Shown: positions 19,644 through 28,128, numbered from the stretch's first letter. The stretch: DNA of 64,000 nt from Rhizobacter sp. Root1238 (GCF_001425825.1 NZ_LMDM01000010.1:87182-151181); one strand, 5' to 3'. Notes: generated by a model not told the origin, from the letters alone. Numbers and translations: made by a program.

Positions 19644-21653
19644 TCAGAACTGGAGGCGGATGGAGCCGGTGAACGCGCGGCCATCTTCCGGGTAGATCGA
19701 GCTGGTCTGGCCGCTCGCGTCGCAGCGGAAGGCCAGCGTGTAGTACTTCCCGTCGGTCGCGTTGGTCACGCCGAATGCGAACTCCAGCATCTGCCACTGG
19801 TACGCGTAGCGCAGGTCGAGCGTGGTGTGGGCCGGCATCGTGCAGGCGTTCGCGAAGTCCGGCGTCTGCGACGACACGTAGTTCACGCCGGCGTCGACCC
19901 GGTGCCCCGCGGCGAACGACCAGTCGCCGCGCAGCGCGAGCGTGGTCTTCGCGGTCAGCGGCACGTCCTTGCCGTCGTTGCGGCCCGCCGTGAAGCGGGC
20001 CTGGCGCTGCGCCGCGACGACGCGCACGTTGGCCGTGCTGCCCAGCGCCTGGGACAGCTCGGCCTCGACGCCCTGGCGACGCGTCGGCTCGAAGTTGATG
20101 TTGGAGCCGGTGAAGGTACTGCCCGGCTGCGGCTCGTTCGGGTCGTAGCCGATCTCGTCGGTGAGCTTGCTGCGGTAGGCACGTACTTCGGCACGCGTGC
20201 CGCCGGCCTGCCAGCGCAGGCCGAGTTCGATGTCGCGCGACGTCTGCGGGCGCAGTTCGCGGACCGCGAAGCTGAACTCGTCGGCATTGGCGAGCCGGTA
20301 GCTGCGGCCGATGCGGCCATAGACCGAGGTCGAGGCCGACAGCGGCTGCAGCAGCCCCAGTTCCCACGCGCGCTCCGTGTCTTCGATCGCGAGCGGGCTG
20401 AAGCCGTCGTCCAGCGTCTTCTCGATGTGCTCGCTGCGGCCTCCGACGCTCACGCGCGTGCCACCCGCGAAGGTGTAGTCGTCCTTCGCGTACAGCGCGC
20501 GCGAGCTTTGCTCGGCGCGGCTGCCGAACGCGCCGTGCACGTCGCGCGCCCAGTCGCCACGGTCGAGACCGAACACCAGCGCATTGCTGCCGCCGGCCAG
20601 CGCCGCCGTGTGGCGCGCCCGCAGCGCGTAGGTGTTGGCATTGATGTCGTAGCTGTAGCTCGAGCTGCCGGTGGACTGGAGCGACTTGTCGCGCCACCCG
20701 GCGTCGACGCCGAGCCGCCAGTCGCCGAGCACCGCATCGGCAAACAGGCCCTGGCGGCGGTTGCGAAGGCTGCCGTGGTCGTTCGGCCTGGTGGTCTGGC
20801 GCGGGTTGTCGTCGTACTGGGCCGCCGTCAGCGAGCCCGGCAGGCCGGTCTCGAGCGTGTCCCAGGTGGTCGACGCGCCGACGCGCACTGCGTCGGTCGC
20901 CTGCCATTGCAGCGCGGCCGAGGCACCTTCGTTCTCGGAGCGGAAATTGTCGCGGTGGTTGTCGCTCTCGCGGTGGTTGCCCGCGACGTCGAGCGACAGC
21001 GTGCCGAGCGCCAGCGTCGCGCCGCCACGCGTGTCGAGCAGCGCATGGCTGCCCATCGCGGCGTACGCCTGGCCGCCGTTGCGGCGTTGCACGCCCTTGC
21101 CGGCCTTGGTCGTGATGACGATCGCGCCGGCCGTGGCGCCTTCGCCGTACAGCACCGCGGCATTGCCGCGGATCACCTCGATGGTGTCGACCGAATCGAT
21201 CGGGATGCCGGCCATCCGCGTGCCGCCGAGGTCGGCCTCGCTGATCTTGATGCCGTCGACAATCACCGCCTGGTTGTTGTCGGAGGTGGTGCCGAAGTTG
21301 CGCAGGTCGAGCGAATAGTCGCCGCCGCCATAGAAGTCGAGCCGGCCGGGCACGCCCAGCAGCTTCATGATGGCCTCGTTGACCGTCGTGACACCGGCCT
21401 GGCGGATGTCGGCCGACGTGATCACGCTGACGCCGAACGGCAGCTTCGACGCGTCTTCCGGAAAGCGCGTCGCGGTGACGATCACCGGTGCGAAGACGCT
21501 GGTGCCGTCGGCCGCGACGGCGGCGGTCTGCGCGCGCGCGGCGGGGGCGAGCACCGCCGACGCAAAGAGGGCGGCGCAGGCGCCGGCGAGCAGGCTCGGC
21601 GCGACAGGCGCGCGCAGCTGCGGGGTACGAGAATTCATCAGAGGAACTGCCAT
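19644..21653 (-). CDS. btuB: TonB-dependent vitamin B12 receptor
   Basis: A 669-residue outer-membrane receptor with a signal peptide ending near ARAQ, a plug domain (about residues 55-165, with VNEAIMKLLGVPG and IEVIRGNAAVLYGEGATAGAI) and a beta-barrel ending in the aromatic SIRLQF. It is first in the operon and directly behind the cobalamin riboswitch, so B12 is the likely ligand. Two starts are possible, 21653 (MAVPLMNSR) and 21638 (MNSRTPQ). Neither has a clear ribosome site, which may itself be folded into the leader. Confidence 0.92.
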   Translation of the reverse strand: MAVPLMNSRTPQLRAPVAPSLLAGACAALFASAVLAPAARAQTAAVAADGTSVFAPVIVTATRFPEDASKLPFGVSVITSADIRQAGVTTVNEAIMKLLGVPGRLDFYGGGDYSLDLRNFGTTSDNNQAVIVDGIKISEADLGGTRMAGIPIDSVDTIEVIRGNAAVLYGEGATAGAIVITTKAGKGVQRRNGGQAYAAMGSHALLDTRGGATLALGTLSLDVAGNHRESDNHRDNFRSENEGASAALQWQATDAVRVGASTTWDTLETGLPGSLTAAQYDDNPRQTTRPNDHGSLRNRRQGLFADAVLGDWRLGVDAGWRDKSLQSTGSSSYSYDINANTYALRARHTAALAGGSNALVFGLDRGDWARDVHGAFGSRAEQSSRALYAKDDYTFAGGTRVSVGGRSEHIEKTLDDGFSPLAIEDTERAWELGLLQPLSASTSVYGRIGRSYRLANADEFSFAVRELRPQTSRDIELGLRWQAGGTRAEVRAYRSKLTDEIGYDPNEPQPGSTFTGSNINFEPTRRQGVEAELSQALGSTANVRVVAAQRQARFTAGRNDGKDVPLTAKTTLALRGDWSFAAGHRVDAGVNYVSSQTPDFANACTMPAHTTLDLRYAYQWQMLEFAFGVTNATDGKYYTLAFRCDASGQTSSIYPEDGRAFTGSIRLQF

Positions 21654-21663
21654 CGATCAAGCC

Positions 21664-21721
21664 GTGCGCGCCAGCTTCCCCGCTGGTGCGCACCCATGGC
21701 GCCGCGCTTGCACGCGGCGCC
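21664..21721 (-). promoter_or_regulatory. Two strong hairpins between the B12 aptamer and btuB
   Basis: One hairpin has a perfect 9-bp stem, GGCGCCGCG with CGCGGCGCC (21698-21721). The next has 11 of 12 pairs (21664-21693), with GGGGAA as its loop on the RNA. No U-run follows. They sit where a riboswitch expression platform is expected, so control of translation or Rho access is more likely than intrinsic termination. Confidence 0.6.
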
Positions 21722-21730
21722 GCCCTGTTG

Positions 21731-21932
21731 GCCGGTATCCGGGCTGGCGGAACGACCCCCGCGACCTTCCCGGAGCGGCGACGCTCCAGTGGCAAATGCG
21801 CAGGGATTGAAGCCGATCGGCTTCGTCCGCTTACCGTTGCGGGGGCAGCGCAGGTGGGCCGTGCGACCGGGGCGGTCGAGCAACCTCTGCTTCCCGTTTA
21901 ACTGTGCCGGCGTGAACACCGGCACGGGCACC
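21731..21932 (-). ncRNA. Cobalamin (adenosylcobalamin) riboswitch
   Basis: On the minus strand the leader shows the hallmark elements of the cobalamin aptamer in order: GGTGCC, TTAAACGGGAA, GCCCCCGCAACGGTAA, GCCACTG, CGGGAAGG and the 3' AGCCCGGATACCGGCC. It lies about 80 bases upstream of btuB. Binding of adenosylcobalamin normally shuts off the downstream genes, here the whole btuB-to-cobC operon. Confidence 0.97.
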
Positions 21933-22003
21933 AACGGGCGCGATTGTAAGCAGGCCTCGGCGCCCCCTCTACAATCGCCCCACACATCCACCATTGGTGC
22001 GCC

Positions 22004-22234
22004 ATGGCCAAGATCCACGAACTTGCAGAACGCGTCGAGCGGCTGCTGCTGCGGCACGATGAACTGAAGCGCACCAACGCCTTGCTGGAACAACAACTCG
22101 CGACCGTCACGCATGAGCGCGACAACCTGCGCTCGCGGCTGAACGCGGCACGCGGCCGCATCGATGCGCTGCTCGAGCGCCTGCCGGCCGATCCGGCCGC
22201 GGTCGGTGCCGACACCGGAGGCCGCTCCAAATGA
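22004..22234 (+). CDS. Small coiled-coil protein (TIGR02449-like)
   Basis: A 76-residue hydrophilic protein, almost entirely heptad-patterned from about residue 5 to 60 (LAERVERLLLRHDELKRTNA and onward). Proteins of this type precede zapA in many proteobacteria and resemble ZapB in build. Its stop overlaps the zapA start by 4 bases, so a linked role at the division site is likely but not proven. Confidence 0.8.
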   Translation: MAKIHELAERVERLLLRHDELKRTNALLEQQLATVTHERDNLRSRLNAARGRIDALLERLPADPAAVGADTGGRSK

Positions 22235-22575
22235 AGCAGATCGAAGTGACGATCATGGGGCAGAGCTACATCCTCGGCTGCCCGGAAGGCGGCGAATCGT
22301 CGCTGCTCGAGGCGGTCGGCAACGTCGACCGCGAAATGAGCGCGATCCGCGACGGCGGCCGCGTCAAGGCGCGCGAGCGGATCGCGGTGCTGGCTGCGCT
22401 GAACCTGGCCTATGCACTGGCCGAACGGCCCGCCGCGCCGAAGTCGTCGCCTGCTTCGGTCACGGTGTCGCCGGCGGCGTCGTCCGCACCGCCTTCAAGC
22501 GCCGATGACATCGACATAGACGCTTTGATCCACCGTGTCGACCAAGCCCTTGGCGCCGACGGGCAATTGCTCTGA
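22231..22575 (+). CDS. zapA: Cell division protein ZapA
   Basis: A 114-residue FtsZ-ring stabiliser. The N-terminal domain has the ZapA pattern, with MGQSYILGCPEG and an LEAVGNVDREM segment, followed by a helical region with ERIAVLAALNLAYAL. A Ser/Pro/Ala-rich linker (about 70-95) leads to a short C-terminal helix with IDALIHRVDQAL. Directly downstream lies 6S RNA, the arrangement known from many proteobacteria. Confidence 0.92.
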   Translation: MKQIEVTIMGQSYILGCPEGGESSLLEAVGNVDREMSAIRDGGRVKARERIAVLAALNLAYALAERPAAPKSSPASVTVSPAASSAPPSSADDIDIDALIHRVDQALGADGQLL

Positions 22576-22616
22576 ACCGACACACTCGCGGCGAATGACG
22601 CGCGTAGAATTCTTCG

Positions 22617-22797
22617 GGTCCGTTGCGTTCGCGTGAGTTTTATATTTCCTTGAACCGATGCTCTTATGAGCAAGGGCTTGGAACATCGCCCGGTTGGTGT
22701 GATCGTCTCGCGTCAGATGAACCCGAAGCCCGGCTGACCTCGCCCACCTGAACTGCCTGGGTTCAGGAATGCGGCTCACGGTGCGTGACGGACACCT
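22617..22797 (+). ncRNA. ssrS: 6S RNA
   Basis: The region after zapA shows 6S RNA signatures: CGGTTGGTG followed by a CCCGAAGCC region, then CACCTGAACTGCCTGGGTTC, comparable with the E. coli segments GCGGTTGGTGAGC and CACCTTGAACC. The two ends can pair (TCCGT with ACGGA, CGTGAG with CTCACG), giving the long closing stem. A TAGAAT -10 element (22605-22610) sets the start near 22617. 6S RNA traps the housekeeping sigma-70 polymerase in stationary phase. The ends are estimates. Confidence 0.82.
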
Positions 22798-22821
22798 TAT
22801 TTTTCTTCCTGCTGCAGCACC

Positions 22822-23298
22822 ATGACCGAACAGTTCTGGCTCATGAAGAGCGAGCCCGACGAGTGTTCGATCGACGACCTGGCTGCCGCGCCGAAGCAGC
22901 GCGTGCCGTGGGTCGGCGTGCGCAACTACCAGGCCCGCAACTTCATGCGCGACCAGATGCGCATCGGCGACGGCGTGCTGTTCTATCACTCGTCCTGCCC
23001 CGAGCCGGGCATCGCCGGGCTGGCGCGGGTGGCCGGCGAGCCCTCCGTTGACGCCACGCAATACGACGCGCAGAGCAAGTACTTCGACGCGAAGGCGACG
23101 GCCGACAAGCCGCGCTGGTGGCATGTCGACGTCGCGCTCGACCGCAAGACGCGGCTGCTGTCGCTGCGCGAGATGCGCGAATCGCCGGGGCTCGCATCGA
23201 TGCTGGTGCTGAAGCCGGGCAACCGCTTGTCGATCACGCCGGTCACGCCCGACGAATGGCGGGCGGTGCTGAAGCAGCTCGATCGGGCCGGCCCATGA
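22822..23298 (+). CDS. EVE-domain protein
   Basis: A 158-residue single-domain protein of the EVE fold (thymocyte nuclear protein 1 family). It begins FWLMKSEPDECSIDDL and contains WVGVRNYQARNFMRDQMRIGD and YFDAKA...PRWWHVDV. EVE domains resemble PUA and YTH folds and are thought to recognise modified nucleobases. Standalone copies near zapA and 6S RNA are, from memory, usual in this group, so this one is probably housekeeping. Its stop overlaps the TauE gene start. Confidence 0.9.
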   Translation: MTEQFWLMKSEPDECSIDDLAAAPKQRVPWVGVRNYQARNFMRDQMRIGDGVLFYHSSCPEPGIAGLARVAGEPSVDATQYDAQSKYFDAKATADKPRWWHVDVALDRKTRLLSLREMRESPGLASMLVLKPGNRLSITPVTPDEWRAVLKQLDRAGP

Positions 23299-24119
23299 GC
23301 TTCGGCCTGGGCTGGCAACTCATCCTCGAACTGCTGATCCTGGGTTCATTCACCGGCTTCCTGGCCGGGCTGCTGGGCGTCGGCGGCGGCGCGATGCTGG
23401 TGCCGTTCATGACGCTGCTGCTGACGTTGAAGGGCTTCCCCGAGGCCTACATCGTGAAGATGGCGGTCGCGACCTCGCTGACGACGATCTGCTTCACGTC
23501 GATCTCGTCGGTGCGCGCCCACCACCAGCGTGGCGGCGTGCGCTGGGACATCGTCAAGCTGCTGGCGCCGGGCATCGTGCTCGGTTCGCTGCTCGGCGCG
23601 CAGATCGCGAAGGCGCTGCCGGCCCACTGGCTGTTGCTGCTGTTCGCGGCGTTCATCGGCTTCTCGGCGACGCAGATGTTCCTCGACAAGAAACCGAAGC
23701 CGACGCGCCAGCTGCCGCGGGGCGCCGGCATGTTCGGCGCGGGCGGCGTGATCGGTACGCTGTCGTCGCTGGTCGGCGCCGGCGGGGCCTTCGTGTCGGT
23801 GCCGTTCATGACCTGGTGCAACGTGCCGATCCGCACCGCGGTCGCGACCTCGGCCGCGCTGGGCTTTCCGATCGCGCTGGCCGGCACGGTCGGCTACGTC
23901 GTCGCCGGCTGGTCGCTGCACGACATGCCGCCGGGCACGCTGGGCTTCATCTACCTGCCGGCGCTGCTGGTGATCGCGGTCGCGAGCGTGACGACGGCAC
24001 CGCTGGGCGCGCGCACCGCCCACCGGATCGACACCACGAAGCTGAAGCGGGTGTTCGCGATCCTGCTGTACAGCCTGGCGAGCTACATGCTCTACAAGGG
24101 AATCAAGGGATTGGGCTGA
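23295..24119 (+). CDS. TauE/SafE family membrane permease
   Basis: A 274-residue inner-membrane protein with about eight hydrophobic segments and the repeated family motif GxGGG (LLGVGGGAMLVPF near residue 30, LVGAGGAFVSVPFMTW near 165). The family exports sulfite, sulfonates or other organic anions, and the substrate here is not evident. It overlaps the EVE gene by 4 bases, so the two are cotranscribed. Confidence 0.88.
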   Translation: MSFGLGWQLILELLILGSFTGFLAGLLGVGGGAMLVPFMTLLLTLKGFPEAYIVKMAVATSLTTICFTSISSVRAHHQRGGVRWDIVKLLAPGIVLGSLLGAQIAKALPAHWLLLLFAAFIGFSATQMFLDKKPKPTRQLPRGAGMFGAGGVIGTLSSLVGAGGAFVSVPFMTWCNVPIRTAVATSAALGFPIALAGTVGYVVAGWSLHDMPPGTLGFIYLPALLVIAVASVTTAPLGARTAHRIDTTKLKRVFAILLYSLASYMLYKGIKGLG

Positions 24120-24145
24120 CCCGGATGCCCCTGCGGGATTCGTCC

Positions 24146-25180
24146 TCAGGACATCTCGAAGCGGATGCTCGCGAGCGTCACGTGGTTGCCGCCGCGCCGG
24201 CGCGCCTCGGCCAGCGCCGCGTCGGCGGCGTTCAGCAGCTCTTCCTGCGTGTGCGCGGTGTGCGGAAAGCTCGCGACGCCCATCGACACCGTGAAGCCGA
24301 GGTCGCGGCCGTTCAACATCACGATCTGCGTCGCGCACTGGCGGCGCAGGCCTTCCATGCGCGCATGGGCAGTCGCCAGGCCAACGCCCGACAGCAGCAC
24401 GGCGAACAGGTCTTCCTCCAGCCGGCACGACGCATCCATCGCCCGGGTGTTGCTGCGCAGCAGCCGGCCCAGCGCCTCGAGCACGCGCTGGCGCGCCTCG
24501 GGGCCCAGGGCCTTGACCTCATCGGCGAGCGGATCGAGCGACACCGACACCAGCGCGAACTCGCGGTGCTCGCGCGACGACAGGTCGACCTCGCGGCGCA
24601 GCTGGTCGTCGAAGTGCGCCCGCTGGTACAGCCCGGTCACGGTGTCGCGCAGGCCCTGGTCCTGCATCTCGCGGCGGAAGGCCTCGCTCGCCTGCTGCTG
24701 CTGCTCCAGCTGCTGCAGCGCGAGCTGCAGCTGGGTCTCGTGCTGGCGCTGCGTGGTCTGGTCGAGCCACAGGCAGCACAGGTAGCGCGGCGCGCCGCCG
24801 TCCTGCGCCGCGAGCGCCTGGCGGGTCACGCTGAATTCGCGCCGGCCGCCCTTGCGTTCGATGCGGTGCTCGCTGACCTGCGGCAGCGTCTGCACCATCG
24901 CCGACTGGTCGGCGGTGCGCAGCGTCGCGGCCTGGGCCGGGTCGAGCCAGTCTTCGTCGGTCAGGCCGTCGGCGGTGCGGCCGACCAGCGTGTCCATGCG
25001 ACCGTTGGCGTAGACGTAGCGGCCGGAGGCGATTTCCTTGATGGCCAACGGAGCGTCCAGCCGGTCGGCCAGCGTGAACACCAGGGCCCCGAGCGCCTGG
25101 GGCGCGAGCCCGAGCGACGCGGTGAGCGCCCGCGCGTTGTCCACGCGGGCAGGCACGGCCAAGGGCTTGGTTTCAGTCAT
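24146..25180 (-). CDS. PAS-GGDEF protein with a degenerate GGDEF site
   Basis: A 344-residue cytosolic protein. A PAS-like domain (about residues 35-150, with YVYANGRMDTLVGRTADGLTD) is followed by a Gln-rich coiled coil and a GGDEF-fold domain (about 175-340, starting DTVTGLYQRAHFDDQL). The catalytic motif reads EEDLF within RLEEDLFAVLLSG where GGDEF is expected, so diguanylate cyclase activity is unlikely. The start was chosen at the ATG before TETKPL. It may act as a GTP/c-di-GMP sensor or a purely protein-binding module. Confidence 0.82.
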   Translation of the reverse strand: MTETKPLAVPARVDNARALTASLGLAPQALGALVFTLADRLDAPLAIKEIASGRYVYANGRMDTLVGRTADGLTDEDWLDPAQAATLRTADQSAMVQTLPQVSEHRIERKGGRREFSVTRQALAAQDGGAPRYLCCLWLDQTTQRQHETQLQLALQQLEQQQQASEAFRREMQDQGLRDTVTGLYQRAHFDDQLRREVDLSSREHREFALVSVSLDPLADEVKALGPEARQRVLEALGRLLRSNTRAMDASCRLEEDLFAVLLSGVGLATAHARMEGLRRQCATQIVMLNGRDLGFTVSMGVASFPHTAHTQEELLNAADAALAEARRRGGNHVTLASIRFEMS

Positions 25181-25289
25181 GCGATGGGTCGGGTGTGCTG
25201 CTTTGAAGCGGCCGGGCGTCCTCTTCACCCCCGTTCAGCCGCTTCCCATGTCTCTTCTGGTCATCATAGCGGCACGGAGTTGCACCGCC

Positions 25290-25309
25290 CCCCCGAGATC
25301 GGGGGTTTT
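25290..25309 (+). terminator. Terminator-like hairpin between two minus-strand genes
   Basis: CCCCCG and CGGGGG flank an AGAT loop, followed by TTTT on the plus strand. The genes on both sides are on the minus strand, so the apparent direction does not match any known transcript. It may block antisense transcription or act as a plain stem for the ANTAR gene's 3' end. Confidence 0.4.
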
Positions 25310-25344
25310 CGAGCAGCTTTACCCCCGCACTGCCCGATCAGGCC

Positions 25345-26619
25345 CTATCCCATCAGGACCTGCATGCTGCGCTCGTACTGGCCGGTCAGCTGCTCGAACA
25401 CACCGAGCAGCACCTCGCTCGCCTCGCCGAGCGCGCGGCGCCCCGGCAACGCGGCGACCTGGCCGCCGGCGCGCGTCAGCGCCAGCCAGGCGCCGCGGGC
25501 CGCGGCCAGCGATTCGCGGATGTCGTGCGTGCTCAGCGGGATGTCGTCGAGGTAGCGCATCGCGTCGTCGAACGCGGCGCCGGCCTCGTCGCCGAGCGCC
25601 CGGGCCTGCGCCGCCGCGTCGCCGACGAGCAGTTCGCCCAGCAGCACCTGCTTGGCCCAGCGCTGCGACAGCATGCGCTGGCGCCCGCAGACGTTCAGCA
25701 CATGCAGCGTCGCGACCAGCCCGGCGGTCTCGAGGTTGCTGGTGAGCTGGTCGGCCTGCACCAGCACGCGTTCGGCCAGCACGTCGACGTCGGCCGCCCG
25801 CGCGCGCTCGGGCGGGTCGGCGAGCGCCGCCTTCAGCCGCTGCCACGGCACCTCGACCGCGCTCAGCAGGTCGCCGAAGGTCGCCTGCGACACCGCCTTG
25901 CGCAAGGCCGTCACGTTGGCATCGACGCGTGCGCAGGATTCGTCCAGCAGCCCGGCATGCGCGCCGCTGTCGACGCCGAGCGCACTCAGCGCATACAGCT
26001 TGACGATGCGCTGCGACAGCATGCGCAGCTGCCCGGCCCGGTTCACCGCCTCGGCATAGCGCGCCGCCTCGATCACCTGCTGCGAGACCTGGCCGACGCG
26101 CTGGTTGCTGTGCATCGAGGCCGTGCGCAGCACGCGGAAGGCCTCGTCCTCGGACACCTGGCGCGCCCGCATCAGGATGCCCTTCGCGCGGTCGACCAGC
26201 TTGCGCTCCTCGAAGCGGTGCGTCACGTCGTCGAGCGCCGCCTGCCGCTTCTGCTCGTGCTCGAAGCGCGCCTGCGCGAGCTGCAGCACCGGCCGCAGCC
26301 GCGCCGGCGCATAGCCGTTGACGACATAGGCGTGGATGCCGCTGGCCAGCGCGCGCTCGATCTTGCCTGCGTCGGGGTCCTGCGTGAACAGCACCACCGG
26401 CCGCGGCGCGGTGGCGGCCAGCAGCGCGCAGGCGTCGAACACCGCCGCATCGCCCGGCGCGTCGTGGCAGACCAGCACGTCCGGACCGAGCCGGATCGCT
26501 TCCCGCACCAAGTTGCCGCAGGCCACCGCACCAAGCACGTGAATCCCGCTCGATTGCAGGTCGGCCTGCAACGCAGGCAGCCCCTGGGACGGACCGAGCA
26601 GGATCAGGGCAGAAGTCAT
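25345..26619 (-). CDS. ANTAR antiterminator with PilJ-type nitrate/nitrite-sensing domain
   Basis: A 424-residue regulator. Residues 1-115 form a response-regulator-like fold with Asp53 near the usual phosphorylation site. Residues about 125-185 are an ANTAR RNA-binding domain (RKLVDRAKGILMRARQVSE). The rest is a type IV pili chemotaxis-transducer-like (PilJ, PF13675) region with its paired signature RAGQLRMLSQRI and CGRQRMLSQRW. It is divergent from narK. ANTAR proteins such as NasR and NasT bind twin hairpins in nitrate-assimilation leaders and prevent termination. Fusing the sensor after the ANTAR domain suggests direct anion sensing. Confidence 0.88.
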   Translation of the reverse strand: MTSALILLGPSQGLPALQADLQSSGIHVLGAVACGNLVREAIRLGPDVLVCHDAPGDAAVFDACALLAATAPRPVVLFTQDPDAGKIERALASGIHAYVVNGYAPARLRPVLQLAQARFEHEQKRQAALDDVTHRFEERKLVDRAKGILMRARQVSEDEAFRVLRTASMHSNQRVGQVSQQVIEAARYAEAVNRAGQLRMLSQRIVKLYALSALGVDSGAHAGLLDESCARVDANVTALRKAVSQATFGDLLSAVEVPWQRLKAALADPPERARAADVDVLAERVLVQADQLTSNLETAGLVATLHVLNVCGRQRMLSQRWAKQVLLGELLVGDAAAQARALGDEAGAAFDDAMRYLDDIPLSTHDIRESLAAARGAWLALTRAGGQVAALPGRRALGEASEVLLGVFEQLTGQYERSMQVLMG

Positions 26620-26731
26620 GGAAAGTCGATGTGGCGCAGCCGCCGTCAGAGGGGAAATGACACCAGGGTGAGCACGATTCGTGATGCATCGTGCAAGGAC
26701 CGAACCATACCAGCGCGGCACCGCATGCCGC

Positions 26732-26747
26732 TGGCATGGCGCTTGCA
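26732..26747 (+). promoter_or_regulatory. Sigma-54 promoter of narK
   Basis: TGGCATGGCGCTTGCA matches the -24/-12 consensus TGGCAYR-N4-TTGCW, with the GG and GC elements exactly 10 bases apart. Transcription would begin near 26758, about 93 bases before narK. A nitrogen-limitation activator such as NtrC is expected; I did not find an obvious binding site by eye. Confidence 0.85.
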
Positions 26748-26756
26748 AAGAAGGCC

Positions 26757-26778
26757 TCGGGTGTGACGCTGCACCCGA
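26757..26778 (+). promoter_or_regulatory. Leader hairpin upstream of narK (possible ANTAR target)
   Basis: TCGGGTG and CACCCGA form a 7-bp stem around an 8-base loop (TGACGCTG) at the start of the predicted narK transcript. A second, weaker stem may form from CACC and GGTG at about 26785-26800. ANTAR proteins bind paired hexaloop hairpins with A1 and G4. The fit here is only partial and no U-tract terminator follows. Confidence 0.35.
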
Positions 26779-26850
26779 CCTTGCCACCGCACCGCGGGTG
26801 ATGCTCATGACGATGTGGGCATTCATGTGCCAACAGCTTCGGCGCTGCAC

Positions 26851-28128
26851 ATGTCAACCTCGTTCAAGAGCTTCCTGCGCGCGGGCCACGGCCCGACGCT
26901 GTTCTCGGCCTTCCTGTATTTCGCGTTCTCCTGCTGCATCTGGGTGCTGAACGGCGCGATGGCGCCCTTCATCAGCGAGACCTTCTCGCTGTCGCCGGCC
27001 CAGAAGGGCCTGATGCTGTCGGTGCCGATCATCGCCGGCGCGCTGATGCGCTTTCCGCTCGGCGTGCTGGCGCAGTACATCGGCCGCAAGTCGGCCACCC
27101 TCGTCGAGATGGGCCTGATCGCGGTCGCGATGCTGTTCGGCTTCTTCTTCGTGCACAGCTTCAACGACCTGCTCGCGATGGGCGTGCTGCTGGGCATCGC
27201 CGGCGCGAGCTTCGGCGTCGCGCTGTCGCTCGGCGCCGGCTGGTTCCCGCCGCAGCACAAGGGCCTCGCGATGGGGCTGGTGGGTGCCGGCAACGTCGGC
27301 ACCGCGGTGTCGGTGCTGGTGGCGCCGCCGCTCGCGCAGTGGCTGGGCTGGCAGGCGGTGTACGGCGTCGCGGCCGCGGCGATCGCGATCCCGATGATGG
27401 TGATGATCGTGTTCGCGAAGGAGCCACCCGACGTCGACAACCATGCGAGCCTGCGCGAGCACATCGCCTGCCTGTTCGAAGGCGACGGCTGGGCCTTCAG
27501 CCTGATCTACGCGGTGACCTTCGGCGGCTTCATCGGGCTGACGACCTTCCTGCCGTCCTATTACCACGACCAGTTCGGCGTCAGCAAGGTGCAGGCGGGC
27601 CAGCTGACGATGCTGGCGGCCTTCATGGGTGCCGCGCTGCGCGTGGTTGGCGGCTGGCTGTCCGACCGCTGGGGCGGCGTCAACACGCTGACGGTGGTGC
27701 TGCTGATGGTGGCCGTCTGCCTGGCGCTGACCGGCCTCGCCACCGGCTCGCTGGCCGCCACCACGCTGCTGCTGATGCTGTGCTTCGCCGCGCTCGGAGC
27801 CGGCAACGGCGCGCTGTTCCAGCTGGTGCCGCTGCGCTGGCCGATGGCAACCGCGGTGGCCGGTTCGATGATCGGCGAGATCGGCGCGCTCGGCGGCGGC
27901 CTGGTGCCGAACGCGATGGGCTTGTCGAAGCAGTACCTCGGCACCTACGCCTGGGGCTTCGCGCTGTTCGCCGCGCTCGCGCTGGTGATGCTGGCGGTGA
28001 TGCGCGCGCTGCAGATCCGCTGGACCCGCACCTGGGCCGAGAAAGGCGGGCGTGCGCGGCCGGTGGCCGAGGCCGCCGACCTCGGCTTGCGCACGACGCG
28101 GCTGCAGGCCAGCAAGGCCGGCCGATGA
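26851..28128 (+). CDS. narK: Nitrate/nitrite MFS transporter (NarK/NNP family)
   Basis: A 425-residue 12-helix carrier of the nitrate/nitrite porter family. It has the nitrate-signature-like glycine-rich segments GASFGVALSLGAGWFPPQHKG and GAGNGALFQLVPLRW, with the arginine-containing RFPLGVLAQYIGRK loop. It imports nitrate for assimilation by NasA and NirBD. The ATG at 26851 was chosen; an in-frame GTG at 26815 would add 12 residues and neither has a strong ribosome site. It lies behind a sigma-54 promoter and opposite the ANTAR regulator. Confidence 0.93.
   Translation: MSTSFKSFLRAGHGPTLFSAFLYFAFSCCIWVLNGAMAPFISETFSLSPAQKGLMLSVPIIAGALMRFPLGVLAQYIGRKSATLVEMGLIAVAMLFGFFFVHSFNDLLAMGVLLGIAGASFGVALSLGAGWFPPQHKGLAMGLVGAGNVGTAVSVLVAPPLAQWLGWQAVYGVAAAAIAIPMMVMIVFAKEPPDVDNHASLREHIACLFEGDGWAFSLIYAVTFGGFIGLTTFLPSYYHDQFGVSKVQAGQLTMLAAFMGAALRVVGGWLSDRWGGVNTLTVVLLMVAVCLALTGLATGSLAATTLLLMLCFAALGAGNGALFQLVPLRWPMATAVAGSMIGEIGALGGGLVPNAMGLSKQYLGTYAWGFALFAALALVMLAVMRALQIRWTRTWAEKGGRARPVAEAADLGLRTTRLQASKAGR

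Noticed and set aside
26815..26850. GTG start of narK at 26815
   Set aside because: It adds residues not expected in NarK and has no ribosome site; the ATG at 26851 fits better, though it too lacks a strong site.
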